From Ruminococcus sp. (GTDB lineage Bacteria > Bacillota_A > Clostridia > Oscillospirales > Acutalibacteraceae): 22,126 bases of DNA. The notes beneath the pieces were generated by a model. It was not told the origin of the DNA. It ran no database searches and saw only the letters and a program-made list of their open reading frames with translations. The stretch spans positions 1 through 22,126 of the forward strand of contig JAFUPE010000035.1 in NCBI GenBank assembly GCA_017481395.1, given 5' to 3'. Shown here one piece after another: positions 1-5,846 of the stretch (its first letter is position 1; each line of letters begins with the position of its first letter). A program made the position numbers and the translations under genes.

Positions 1-159
1 ACTGAACTTCTTTCCAAAGAAGGCATTAAAAATATAATGGAAAACCCGGAAAGCATTTCTGACCCTTGGTACGGTCAGCTTATGCGCTCCCCCCAGATAC
101 TTGCATATATTATCCAGCTTGATACTTGGTTTGAGGAATATAAGGTTAAAATAGTTTAA
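1..159 (+). CDS. asnB: asparagine synthetase (glutamine-hydrolysing), C-terminal fragment (partial)
   Basis: The reading frame is open from base 1 and encodes 52 residues before a TAA stop, so only the extreme C-terminus is in the window. The segment DPWYGQLMRSPQILAYIIQL followed by a Trp, an acidic stretch and a short hydrophobic tail resembles, from memory, the end of clostridial AsnB enzymes (PW-GQLM---PQ-AYLIQ-NYWL). AsnB makes asparagine from aspartate, glutamine and ATP in the cytoplasm. No catalytic residue is present here, so the call rests on the tail alone. It is the only plus-strand gene at this end and is followed within 12 bases by a hairpin terminator. Confidence 0.62.
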   Translation, partial: TELLSKEGIKNIMENPESISDPWYGQLMRSPQILAYIIQLDTWFEEYKVKIV

Positions 160-170
160 GGCATAAGTTA

Positions 171-194
171 AGGCAGGTGACTAATCACCTGCCT
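171..194. terminator. intrinsic terminator after the asnB fragment
   Basis: A perfect 10-bp stem (AGGCAGGTGA, 171-180, with TCACCTGCCT, 185-194) has a 4-base loop. On the plus strand it is followed by a weak T-rich run (TTCTACTTAT). It sits between two converging genes, so it may stop transcription from both sides. The minus-strand T-run is poorer. Confidence 0.65.
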
Positions 195-200
195 TTCTAC

Positions 201-995
201 TTATAAAGAAAATTTTTGACAATTGGGACATCTTTCATCAATAAGATAGAAGCCACACTTAGTACAAGCTTTTTTGGGATAAGGTTTATTACCTTTTTCT
301 ATCTCTTTAATTATATACTTAACCTCTTCACGAGTACTACCGGCACTGCTTAAAGCCAATTTATATTCATTTCCGTTTTTAGCACATAGCAAAAAATTAT
401 AATACTTCTTTGCTTTGAGGTTTGCATCAACAGTATTTACGCTTTTAATATCACAAAGGTTTAACTCGAAATTCATTTCCTTATTACTGTTATCAAGAGC
501 AACTCCTACTACTTTTTCATCATAAATATCTAATTTACAGTTACGTGTCTTTCTTTTAATAGCCTCATATCTGAAAGAACGAATAACATTTATGAGCAAG
601 ACTATAAAATTAACGGTAATTACTACTCCAAAAACAGCAGTAAAAACGAATAACGGCATATTTATATCAGTAATACTTAATATACTTTTACCTAACATAA
701 TTACCCCTATGGTATAAAGCTCATAAGCCGTAAAAGTATAAGCACCTAAAAAAATCATAGAACCTGTTACATTGAATTTATAACTGTTAATACCATGAAC
801 TATAGTTGCAGCAAGAGTGAGTTGAAACGCACCAACAAATGTATATAGAAGCTTAAAATCAGAAAGTGCAAAGAATATATATACAAAGCTCATTAAAAGT
901 GGTATGATAGCCTGCTTTAAAGCGGCAACCCTTATGTACTCGTATCCATATTTGTTTGATACGGTATCAATTTTTCCCGAATAGGAATATCTCAT
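201..995 (-). CDS. unrecognised four-helix membrane protein with C-terminal zinc ribbon
   Basis: I do not recognise a named family. The 264-residue protein has about four hydrophobic segments (roughly residues 29-46, 48-69, 79-101 and 113-138). A basic stretch follows (FRYEAIKRK, near 141), then a soluble, probably cytoplasmic domain of about 90 residues, then a zinc-ribbon motif with Cys244, Cys247, Cys256 and Cys259 (CTKCGFYLIDERCPNCQ). The start is supported by AGGGGGA seven bases upstream of ATG. Translation starts just past a strong intrinsic terminator and structured leader (about 1011-1192), so expression may depend on read-through or on another promoter. By eye the gene is more AT-rich than the housekeeping genes to the right. 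A small-ligand or membrane-stress sensor would fit the layout, but nothing in the sequence fixes a function. Confidence 0.75.
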   Translation of the reverse strand: MRYSYSGKIDTVSNKYGYEYIRVAALKQAIIPLLMSFVYIFFALSDFKLLYTFVGAFQLTLAATIVHGINSYKFNVTGSMIFLGAYTFTAYELYTIGVIMLGKSILSITDINMPLFVFTAVFGVVITVNFIVLLINVIRSFRYEAIKRKTRNCKLDIYDEKVVGVALDNSNKEMNFELNLCDIKSVNTVDANLKAKKYYNFLLCAKNGNEYKLALSSAGSTREEVKYIIKEIEKGNKPYPKKACTKCGFYLIDERCPNCQKFSL

Positions 996-1002
996 ATAAA
1001 AA

Positions 1003-1009
1003 TCCCCCT
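1003..1009 (-). promoter_or_regulatory. ribosome-binding site abutting a terminator U-tract
   Basis: Minus-strand AGGGGGA lies seven bases before the ATG of the zinc-ribbon membrane protein. It begins one base after the terminator U-tract (1011-1021) ends. This placement, terminator then ribosome site then start codon, is the usual geometry of an attenuated leader, although it could also be two separate units placed back to back. Confidence 0.6.
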
Positions 1010-1010
1010 G

Positions 1011-1041
1011 AAAATAAAAAATGCGCAGCCGAAGCTACGCA
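1011..1041 (-). terminator. strong UUCG-loop intrinsic terminator
   Basis: Read on the minus strand, TGCGTAGC (1041-1034), a TTCG loop (1033-1030) and GCTGCGCA (1029-1022) form an 8-bp stem with one G-U pair and a C(UUCG)G tetraloop. It is followed by TTTTTTATTTT (1021-1011). The stem, stable tetraloop and U-tract are all directly visible. No minus-strand protein gene lies upstream that it could close, so it must end a non-coding transcript or act inside a leader. Confidence 0.85.
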
Positions 1042-1192
1042 CGAAAAACACAAAGCTCCAACTGTCGCCAAACAAAATCTAACATTCCAAGCCTAAGCAT
1101 GTGTATGCAGAAATAGAGCATTTGTATTTTTACCATATAAATAAAAATACCCATGCTTTGCTTGGACTAAAAATTATAAGATTTTGTTTGGC
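1014..1192 (-). ncRNA. candidate structured small RNA or leader RNA, about 180 nt
   Basis: On the minus strand a consensus promoter predicts a start at about 1192. From exactly that base the RNA can form P1, a perfect 14-bp stem (GCCAAACAAAATCT, 1192-1179, with 1080-1067). Inside it is P2, of 6+6 bp (CCAAGC 1165-1160 with 1092-1087; AGCATG 1157-1152 with 1101-1096). P2 leads into P3, a 9-bp hairpin (GTATTTTTA, 1150-1142, with 1132-1124), and a weak 4-bp P4 (1121-1118 with 1108-1105). A linker of about 25 nt follows, then the UUCG terminator. The fold is read by eye. It does not match 6S, SRP, RNase P, tmRNA or T-box features that I know. It may be free-standing or the leader of the membrane-protein gene at 201-995. 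Confidence 0.6.
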
Positions 1193-1198
1193 AAATTT

Positions 1199-1227
1199 AT
1201 TATATCCCAATATGTATAAAAAATCAA
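1199..1227 (-). promoter_or_regulatory. sigma-A-type promoter for the structured RNA
   Basis: On the minus strand, TTGATT (-35, 1227-1222), a 17-base spacer and TATAAT (-10, 1204-1199) are present. The expected start seven bases on is 1192, the first base of the 14-bp outer stem. The coincidence of promoter and stem supports both. Confidence 0.7.
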
Positions 1228-1249
1228 CATTTATTATTTTAATGCAAGG

Positions 1250-1278
1250 TTGTAATTTTTTTAAGCTGATGATACAAT
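1250..1278 (+). promoter_or_regulatory. sigma-A-type promoter for the PAP2 gene
   Basis: On the plus strand, TTGTAA (-35, 1250-1255), a 17-base spacer and TACAAT (-10, 1273-1278) predict a start near 1285 and an untranslated leader of about 89 bases before the PAP2 gene. It is divergent from the minus-strand promoter at 1199-1227, with the two -35 boxes 22 bases apart. Confidence 0.55.
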
Positions 1279-1313
1279 GTTAACACAGCATGTCTATAAG
1301 GAAGCCATCTTAG

Positions 1314-1366
1314 CTCCCGAAAAGTTGAATAATAAGGAAGTGCTTCGGGAGGGGCGACCCCTCCCC
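1314..1366 (+). repeat. overlapping inverted repeats in the PAP2 leader, including a GC-rich palindrome
   Basis: Two hairpins share bases and exclude each other. One is CTCCCGAA (1314-1321) with TTCGGGAG (1344-1351). The other is GGGAGGGG (1347-1354) with CCCCTCCC (1358-1365) around a CGA loop. The second resembles, from memory, GTAGGGG...CCCG palindromes scattered between genes in gut Clostridia. It lies between an SD-like AAGGAAG (1334-1340) and the PAP2 start codon. Confidence 0.55.
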
Positions 1367-1373
1367 TACAGTT

Positions 1374-1868
1374 ATGAAAAAAGAAACATACATAAAATTA
1401 ATGGAACACATAAGAAGCTGTGAAAAGCTTGCTAATCTAATACGATTTTTGTACACAGCGTTGCCTTTAGTAATGGTTGTGGTGTACCCTGTAATTGTTA
1501 TATTAAACGGCATAAGAAGCGTTGACCATAAATTTATTTTAAGCATTATAGTACCTGCGGTTACTCTTGCAGGGGTTTATATTATGCGAAAGCTGATAAA
1601 CAGACAAAGGCCTTATGAAAAATTTATGACTGCTTCGCTTATAGCTAAAGATAAAAAAGGTCAGTCATTTCCTTCAAACCACGCCGCCTGCGGATTTGTA
1701 ATTGCAATGACAGGTTTTTCGGTAAATCCTTTGCTGGGATTTATACTTTTAGCAGTTGCTTTATTAATCGCTCTGACGAGAATTTTTGCAGGAGTACATT
1801 TTATAAGCGACGTTATAGCAGGGGCAGCAATAGGGGTTTTAATGGGCTCTGTGTTTCTTTTCATATAA
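1374..1868 (+). CDS. PAP2-family membrane phosphatase
   Basis: This is a 164-residue phosphatidic-acid-phosphatase type 2 protein, likely dephosphorylating a lipid phosphate or pyrophosphate (phosphatidate, undecaprenyl-PP or similar) at the membrane. The three family motifs are visible. The first is R72-x6-R79-P80 (Arg where the consensus has Lys), then PSNH at 100-103, then R136-x5-H142-x3-D146 with His142 as the expected nucleophile activator. Hydrophobic helices lie around residues 22-46, 55-71, 104-125 and 121-163. The start has no ribosome site at normal spacing: the nearest purine run is separated from ATG by a GC-rich palindrome. Met10 (base 1401) is an alternative start but has no better site. 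It has its own predicted promoter and a terminator, so it is likely monocistronic. The exact substrate cannot be told. Confidence 0.88.
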   Translation: MKKETYIKLMEHIRSCEKLANLIRFLYTALPLVMVVVYPVIVILNGIRSVDHKFILSIIVPAVTLAGVYIMRKLINRQRPYEKFMTASLIAKDKKGQSFPSNHAACGFVIAMTGFSVNPLLGFILLAVALLIALTRIFAGVHFISDVIAGAAIGVLMGSVFLFI

Positions 1869-1883
1869 CTTAATAAAAAAAAT

Positions 1884-1923
1884 AACAGCATCGGCTTTTA
1901 ATAATTAAAGTCGGTGCTGTTTT
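1884..1923. terminator. bidirectional terminator between PAP2 and tcdA
   Basis: AACAGCATCGGCTTT (1884-1898) pairs with AAAGTCGGTGCTGTT (1907-1921), with G-U/A-C irregularities, around an 8-base loop. A T-run follows on the plus strand. On the minus strand the stem is followed by ATTTTTTTTATT, so it serves the converging tcdA gene well. Confidence 0.75.
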
Positions 1924-1926
1924 CGT

Positions 1927-2616
1927 TTACTTTATTAAATCTTTTACCACTTCTGAGGCTATCACTAAGCCTGCGGCGGATGGTACAAAAGCTGTGCTTG
2001 CTAAAACGCGGGTACCGTCGGGGTTTAAGCCTACTTTTGGCTCTTCTTTTGAGTAAACCACCTTGAGGCTCTCAATACCTGCATCCTTAAGTCTGCGACG
2101 CATGGTGCGAGCCAAAGGACAAACAGAGGTTTTTTTAATATCTGCAACCTCTATCATTGTAGGCTCGATTTTATTGCCAAAGCCCATACTGCTTATGAGG
2201 GGTGTCTTTGCCTCTTTGCATTTAACGGCAATAAGGGTTTTTGCCTTCACGTCGTCAATGGCATCGACTACGTAATCATAATCAGAAAAGCTTAGTTTAT
2301 CTGCGGTTTCATCACCATAGAAAAATTCGTAGGTATTTATTTTAAGGCTTGGATTTACAGAAAGCATCCGTTCCTTGGCGGCGAGGGTTTTAGGCATATC
2401 AATGGTTTTTTCGGTTGCTATAATCTGACGGTTGAGGTTAGTAATGTTGACAGAGTCGCCGTCAATGATATCTACCGCACCTATACCCGTACGAACTAAA
2501 GCTTCTAAAGCATAACCGCCTACGCCGCCTATTCCGAAAACGGCAATTCGGCAGTTTTTGAGTTTGTCCATGGCATCACTGCCTAAAATAGCGGCAGTTC
2601 TTAAAAATCTGTCCAT
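1927..2616 (-). CDS. tcdA: tRNA threonylcarbamoyladenosine dehydratase (TcdA/CsdL-type E1-like enzyme)
   Basis: This 229-residue ThiF/E1-like adenylating enzyme should act on tRNAs that decode ANN codons. It cyclises N6-threonylcarbamoyladenosine at position 37 to the hydantoin form in an ATP-dependent step. The Rossmann nucleotide loop GIGGVGG is at 28-34, followed by DIIDGD, the conserved NLNRQ at 60-64 and the DAIDD motif at 118-122. The basic segment TMRRRLKD near 171-178 is typical of the TcdA branch rather than MoeB/ThiF, and the CxxC zinc pairs of MoeB are absent. Its ATG directly follows the TAA stop of the upstream sugar-kinase gene (TAAATG), so it is probably translationally coupled to it. 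There is no obvious functional link between the two. Confidence 0.9.
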   Translation of the reverse strand: MDRFLRTAAILGSDAMDKLKNCRIAVFGIGGVGGYALEALVRTGIGAVDIIDGDSVNITNLNRQIIATEKTIDMPKTLAAKERMLSVNPSLKINTYEFFYGDETADKLSFSDYDYVVDAIDDVKAKTLIAVKCKEAKTPLISSMGFGNKIEPTMIEVADIKKTSVCPLARTMRRRLKDAGIESLKVVYSKEEPKVGLNPDGTRVLASTAFVPSAAGLVIASEVVKDLIK

Positions 2617-3525
2617 TTAATCACCTATACTTTTACTAAGGTTCAAAAGCTCTGCTTCTGACATAAATCCGCGGCAGGCTGAGGTATCGCCGATTTTGTA
2701 GGATGCAAAAATCGTTGCAAGCCTTAATGAATATTCGGCGTCCTTGGTCTTTGAATAAAAGTGCAAAAACGAAGCAAACAAGCTGTCGCCTGCACCGACT
2801 GTATTGACTACAGGACGGGTATAAACAGCAGGAAAAGTCTTAAAAGAGTCGCTTTGCCTCTGATATAAAAGGGCACCCTTTTTGCCCATACCGACTACAA
2901 TAACCTCTGCATTTGTTACAGTCTTTAAATTATTTACGAAGTCCTCTTCCTTGTTTACGAAGCTTTCGTTACTAAGGAAAAGTATATCGGCGGCTTTAAT
3001 AAAGTCTTTATTATATTCGTCGTGAACATCCCACAGGCAATGAACGTCGGTAGCAATTATATGCCCCATTTCCTTTGCCTTGGGTATAAGGTGCCTTGCG
3101 AAATTAATATTACAAAGAACAACAATATCGCTATTTTTTGATGCATTTTCAAAAGCATTCAAATCATATGAGTTCTCCTGCATATCCGTAAGGTCACAGT
3201 AAATACTGCGTTTACCCTCGTTATCGTAAAGCACTACAGACTGAGCTGTAGCTTTGGCGTCAGAAAGCACAAAGCTATCGCTTATGCTATTGGATTCAAG
3301 GAAGCCGCGAACAGCTTTACCTGCGGTATCATTACCGCAAAGAGACAGAAGCTTTACGTCGTCGCCTAAGGCGACAAGAGCCGACGAAAGATTAAGACCT
3401 ACTCCTGATGGGTGGGTAGTTACACCGAAAAATTTATAGTTTATGGGATTATACTCAATGGGAAAATTATCGACAGGGACTGTAGTTTCTAAGTTTACCA
3501 GTCCGCAAACAGTGATTTTGCTCAT
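2617..3525 (-). CDS. PfkB/ribokinase-family sugar kinase, substrate unknown
   Basis: This 302-residue carbohydrate kinase phosphorylates a sugar or nucleoside with ATP. The N-terminal strand ITVCGLVN, the substrate-side loop SGVGLNLSSAL (40-50) and LCGND are PfkB features. The C-terminal signature NTVGAGDSLFASF begins at 241, with Asp247 as catalytic base and the GAG anion hole. I chose ATG at 3525 (MSKITVCG) because AGAGGTGAT sits just upstream; an in-frame ATG nine codons further 5' has no such site. A minus-strand promoter at 3543-3571 leaves a very short leader. The gene is divergent from a fructose-type PTS permease gene, which hints at sugar uptake followed by phosphorylation. A nucleoside or fructose-1-phosphate substrate is equally possible. 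Confidence 0.85.
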   Translation of the reverse strand: MSKITVCGLVNLETTVPVDNFPIEYNPINYKFFGVTTHPSGVGLNLSSALVALGDDVKLLSLCGNDTAGKAVRGFLESNSISDSFVLSDAKATAQSVVLYDNEGKRSIYCDLTDMQENSYDLNAFENASKNSDIVVLCNINFARHLIPKAKEMGHIIATDVHCLWDVHDEYNKDFIKAADILFLSNESFVNKEEDFVNNLKTVTNAEVIVVGMGKKGALLYQRQSDSFKTFPAVYTRPVVNTVGAGDSLFASFLHFYSKTKDAEYSLRLATIFASYKIGDTSACRGFMSEAELLNLSKSIGD

Positions 3526-3542
3526 AACATCACCTCTTGAAA

Positions 3543-3571
3543 ATTTTATCACAACAGAAAAAATAAATCAA
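3543..3571 (-). promoter_or_regulatory. sigma-A-type promoter for the PfkB-tcdA unit
   Basis: On the minus strand, TTGATT (-35, 3571-3566), a 17-base spacer and TAAAAT (-10, 3548-3543) predict a start near 3537. The leader would be only about 12 bases, just containing the ribosome site. I could not find an equally good promoter for the divergent EIIC gene in the same 114-base interval. Confidence 0.55.
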
Positions 3572-3639
3572 CAAGCCTTAATAGTTTATACCTTTAAGGG
3601 GACAATAACAAAAGAGACAAAGCAGAAAGGCGGAGGCTT

Positions 3640-4740
3640 ATGAAAAACACAATTAAAAGAACAGCTAAGTCTGTTGTCAAAGGAGTTTACTTTATTATGC
3701 CCTTTGCGATAGCAGGCGGAGTATTAGTATCGCTTTCATATGTTATTGATTTAATTCTTGGCGGTGATGCAATATATGGCTTGGGAAGCGAAAATCCTGT
3801 GGCGGTACTGTTAAAATCCTTAGGTACTCTGACATTCAGCCTTATGCTTCCTGTTTTAGCCTCTGCTATTGCAACAGATGTATCTGACAAAGGTGCCTTT
3901 GCCGCAGGTCTTGTAGGCGGATATTTGGCACAAAACGGAGCAACGTTAATGCTTCCTTACGGAGACACAACAGCAGTATCGGGATTTATCGGTGCAATAC
4001 TTGCGGGTATAGTTGCAGGAATTATTTACAAAGGCTTAAAAATGCTATTTACAGAAAGAAAAGTAACAGTAAGCCATATATCTAAAAATTTGATTTTACC
4101 CTTAGGTTCAGTGCTTGCCACAGGTATATTTATGCTTTCTATTAACCCGTTGGTAGGGCTTTTAAACACCGGAGTGTCAGCAATGCTTATGATTATAAGC
4201 GAAGCAAACCCTGTAGCTTTCGGTGCAATACTGGGACTTATGACGGCGATAGATATAGGCGGAGCATTTTCGAAGGCGGCATTTATATTTGCTACAGCCG
4301 CAATTGCATCAGGAGAATATACAGCTATGGCAGCTGTTATGAGCGCAGGTATGACAGTACCCCTTTCAATAGCTCTTTCGTCTATGATATTTAGAGTTAA
4401 ATTTTCTAAAAAGGAAGCCGAACTTGCCAAGGCAAATATGATTTTTGGTCTGTTTAATATTACCGAGGGTGCTATTCCTATTGCCGCAAAAAATCCCACA
4501 AGGGTACTTCCCTCTTGTGCTTTGGGTGCTGTTGTCAGCGGAGCATTGTCGGCAGGCTTCGGATGTACACTTATAGCACCCTACGGAGGACTTCTGATAA
4601 TACCGTTAATCGGCAGACCCGTGCTTTTTGTAATTTCGGTTTTTACAGGTACACTATTAGGTGCGGTTATGCTTGGGATATTCAAAAAAGAACCTAAAAC
4701 AAACTTTAATGAAGCTGTGAAAATCGAGATAGAAAAATAG
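3640..4740 (+). CDS. fructose-type PTS permease, stand-alone EIIC
   Basis: This 366-residue membrane protein matches the EIIC domain of fructose/mannitol-superfamily PTS transporters, which carry a sugar across the membrane while EIIB phosphorylates it. Family-like motifs in order are DKGAFAAGLVGGYLA (83-97), DIGGAFSKAAF (205-215, matching GGP-NKAA in FruA) and NITEGAIPIAAKNPTRVLPS (273-292). About eight to nine hydrophobic segments are visible. GGAGG lies six bases before ATG (gaaaggcggaggctt). There is no EIIB or EIIA domain at either end, and neither neighbour encodes one. The subunit must therefore borrow EIIA/EIIB from elsewhere or work as a facilitator for a sugar later phosphorylated by a soluble kinase such as the divergent PfkB protein. 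The Pro of the GGP motif is replaced by Ala208/Phe. Confidence 0.88.
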   Translation: MKNTIKRTAKSVVKGVYFIMPFAIAGGVLVSLSYVIDLILGGDAIYGLGSENPVAVLLKSLGTLTFSLMLPVLASAIATDVSDKGAFAAGLVGGYLAQNGATLMLPYGDTTAVSGFIGAILAGIVAGIIYKGLKMLFTERKVTVSHISKNLILPLGSVLATGIFMLSINPLVGLLNTGVSAMLMIISEANPVAFGAILGLMTAIDIGGAFSKAAFIFATAAIASGEYTAMAAVMSAGMTVPLSIALSSMIFRVKFSKKEAELAKANMIFGLFNITEGAIPIAAKNPTRVLPSCALGAVVSGALSAGFGCTLIAPYGGLLIIPLIGRPVLFVISVFTGTLLGAVMLGIFKKEPKTNFNEAVKIEIEK

Positions 4741-4763
4741 CTCTTCTGATTATCAGAAGAGCT
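4739..4763. terminator. bidirectional terminator shared by the EIIC gene and mnmA
   Basis: A perfect 12-bp palindrome, AGCTCTTCTGAT (4739-4750) with ATCAGAAGAGCT (4752-4763), overlaps the EIIC stop codon. On the minus strand it is followed by ATTTTTCTAT, a good U-tract for mnmA. The plus-strand T-run is short (TTGCTGTT). Confidence 0.8.
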
Positions 4764-4769
4764 TTGCTG

Positions 4770-5828
4770 TTAAATAATAATTCCACCGCCGAGGACTTTT
4801 TCGCCTTTATATATTACCAAAGATTGACCGGGGCTCGGGGCACGCTGAGGAGCATCGAAAACCACCTTTAGATTTCCGTTTTCGAGCAAATACACCATGG
4901 CCGGCTGAGGCTTCTGATTATAGCGTATCATAGCTTCGCATTTTAACGGAAAGTTGTACAGACTTCCGTTTATAAGGTTAACCTTTTGAGCATAAACCGT
5001 GTCGTAAAAAAGCTCTTCAGATTTGCCTAAGGTTACGGTATTCTCTTGGGGATTTTTAGAAATAACAAATCTCGGAGAATCGAAAGAAAGACCCAAGCCT
5101 TTTCGCTGGCCTACTGTATATCGGATAATTCCCTTGTGCGTACCGAGGATTTTACCGTCCTTGTCAATAAAGTTTCCGTCGGGAAAGGATTTACCGCAGT
5201 AAGCGGTTATAAAATCATAATAGTCGCCGCTTATGAAGCAGATGTCCTGACTGTCAGCCTTGTCGTAATTTTTAAGACCTGCTTCTTTGGCAAAGGCTCT
5301 GACCTCGTTTTTTGTGTAAACACCTAATGGAAGCTTAAGCTTGGAAAGCTGAGCCTCGGTTAGATTATAAAGAACGTAGCTTTGGTCTTTTTTAGGGTCG
5401 GTAGCCTTTAAAAGATTAAAAGCACCGCTTTCCGCATCCACTTCAACCCGTGCGTAATGACCTGTGGCTACATAGTCAAAACCGTTTTTATCGGCAAAAT
5501 CGAAAACATATTTAAACTTTACACTGCGGTTACACTCAACACAAGGGTTGGGAGTTTTGCCCGAAATGTAGCTTTCTACGAAAACGTTTATAACATCTCG
5601 CTTAAATTCTTCGCGATAGTCGGCGTAGATAAAATCCACATCCAAAGCACGACAAAGCTGTCGGGCACTGTCTGCTTCTGTAGTGATGACCTCACCCTTT
5701 TCGTTGGTTTTGTCAAATAATCTTAGCATTATGGCAGAGACGTTAAACCCTGCTTTTTTTAGCAGATATACAGCGGCACCGCTGTCAACCCCGCCGCTGA
5801 CAGCTACAAGAACTTTTGCTGGGTTCAT
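4770..5828 (-). CDS. mnmA: tRNA-specific 2-thiouridylase MnmA
   Basis: MnmA (352 residues) adenylates U34 of the tRNAs for Lys, Glu and Gln and inserts sulphur to form 2-thiouridine, using a cysteine-desulfurase-derived persulfide. The PP-loop SGGVDS is at 11-16. The nucleophilic/persulfide cysteines are Cys96 in NPCVECN and Cys197 in SQDICFI. The tRNA-recognition segment GHYAR is near 123-127, and the C-terminal beta-barrel runs from about residue 240, including YTVGQRKGLG. Length is normal for the family. An AAAGGTG ribosome-like site lies unusually far (about 15 bases) before ATG, next to the apbE stop, so coupling to apbE is likely. It is the last gene of the cotH-apbE-mnmA unit and is followed by a strong terminator. 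Confidence 0.96.
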   Translation of the reverse strand: MNPAKVLVAVSGGVDSGAAVYLLKKAGFNVSAIMLRLFDKTNEKGEVITTEADSARQLCRALDVDFIYADYREEFKRDVINVFVESYISGKTPNPCVECNRSVKFKYVFDFADKNGFDYVATGHYARVEVDAESGAFNLLKATDPKKDQSYVLYNLTEAQLSKLKLPLGVYTKNEVRAFAKEAGLKNYDKADSQDICFISGDYYDFITAYCGKSFPDGNFIDKDGKILGTHKGIIRYTVGQRKGLGLSFDSPRFVISKNPQENTVTLGKSEELFYDTVYAQKVNLINGSLYNFPLKCEAMIRYNQKPQPAMVYLLENGNLKVVFDAPQRAPSPGQSLVIYKGEKVLGGGIII

Positions 5829-5846
5829 AAAAAATTATACACACCT

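Noticed and set aside
1067..1192. Reading the long inverted repeat as a MITE or IS-type mobile element
   Set aside because: No target-site duplication is seen at the flanks. The exact fit of promoter, stem start and terminator points to a transcript. A genome-wide copy count would still be needed to exclude it fully.
1014..1192. 6S RNA or a known riboswitch for the candidate RNA
   Set aside because: The length fits 6S, but there is no central bubble flanked by two long stems, and a separate 3' terminator follows the closing stem. No conserved riboswitch core that I know is visible.
1101..1283. A 60-residue plus-strand open frame across the structured-RNA region
   Set aside because: It starts with GTG without a ribosome site, overlaps the inverted repeats and promoter, and has no recognisable protein pattern.
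1310..1546. A 78-residue minus-strand frame over the PAP2 leader and 5' end
   Set aside because: It runs antisense through PAP2 coding sequence, has no ribosome site, and its composition reflects the opposite strand.
3572..3639. A plus-strand promoter for the EIIC gene
   Set aside because: Only poor matches were found (for example TTGAAA with AAAATA), so no box is called, although a promoter must exist.
4026..4499. A 157-residue minus-strand frame inside the EIIC gene
   Set aside because: It is antisense to conserved EIIC motifs and has no ribosome site, so it is a shadow frame.
5829..5846. TATAAT between apbE and mnmA as a promoter for mnmA
   Set aside because: No -35 box is present 16-18 bases upstream, and a start there would leave mnmA without its ribosome site.
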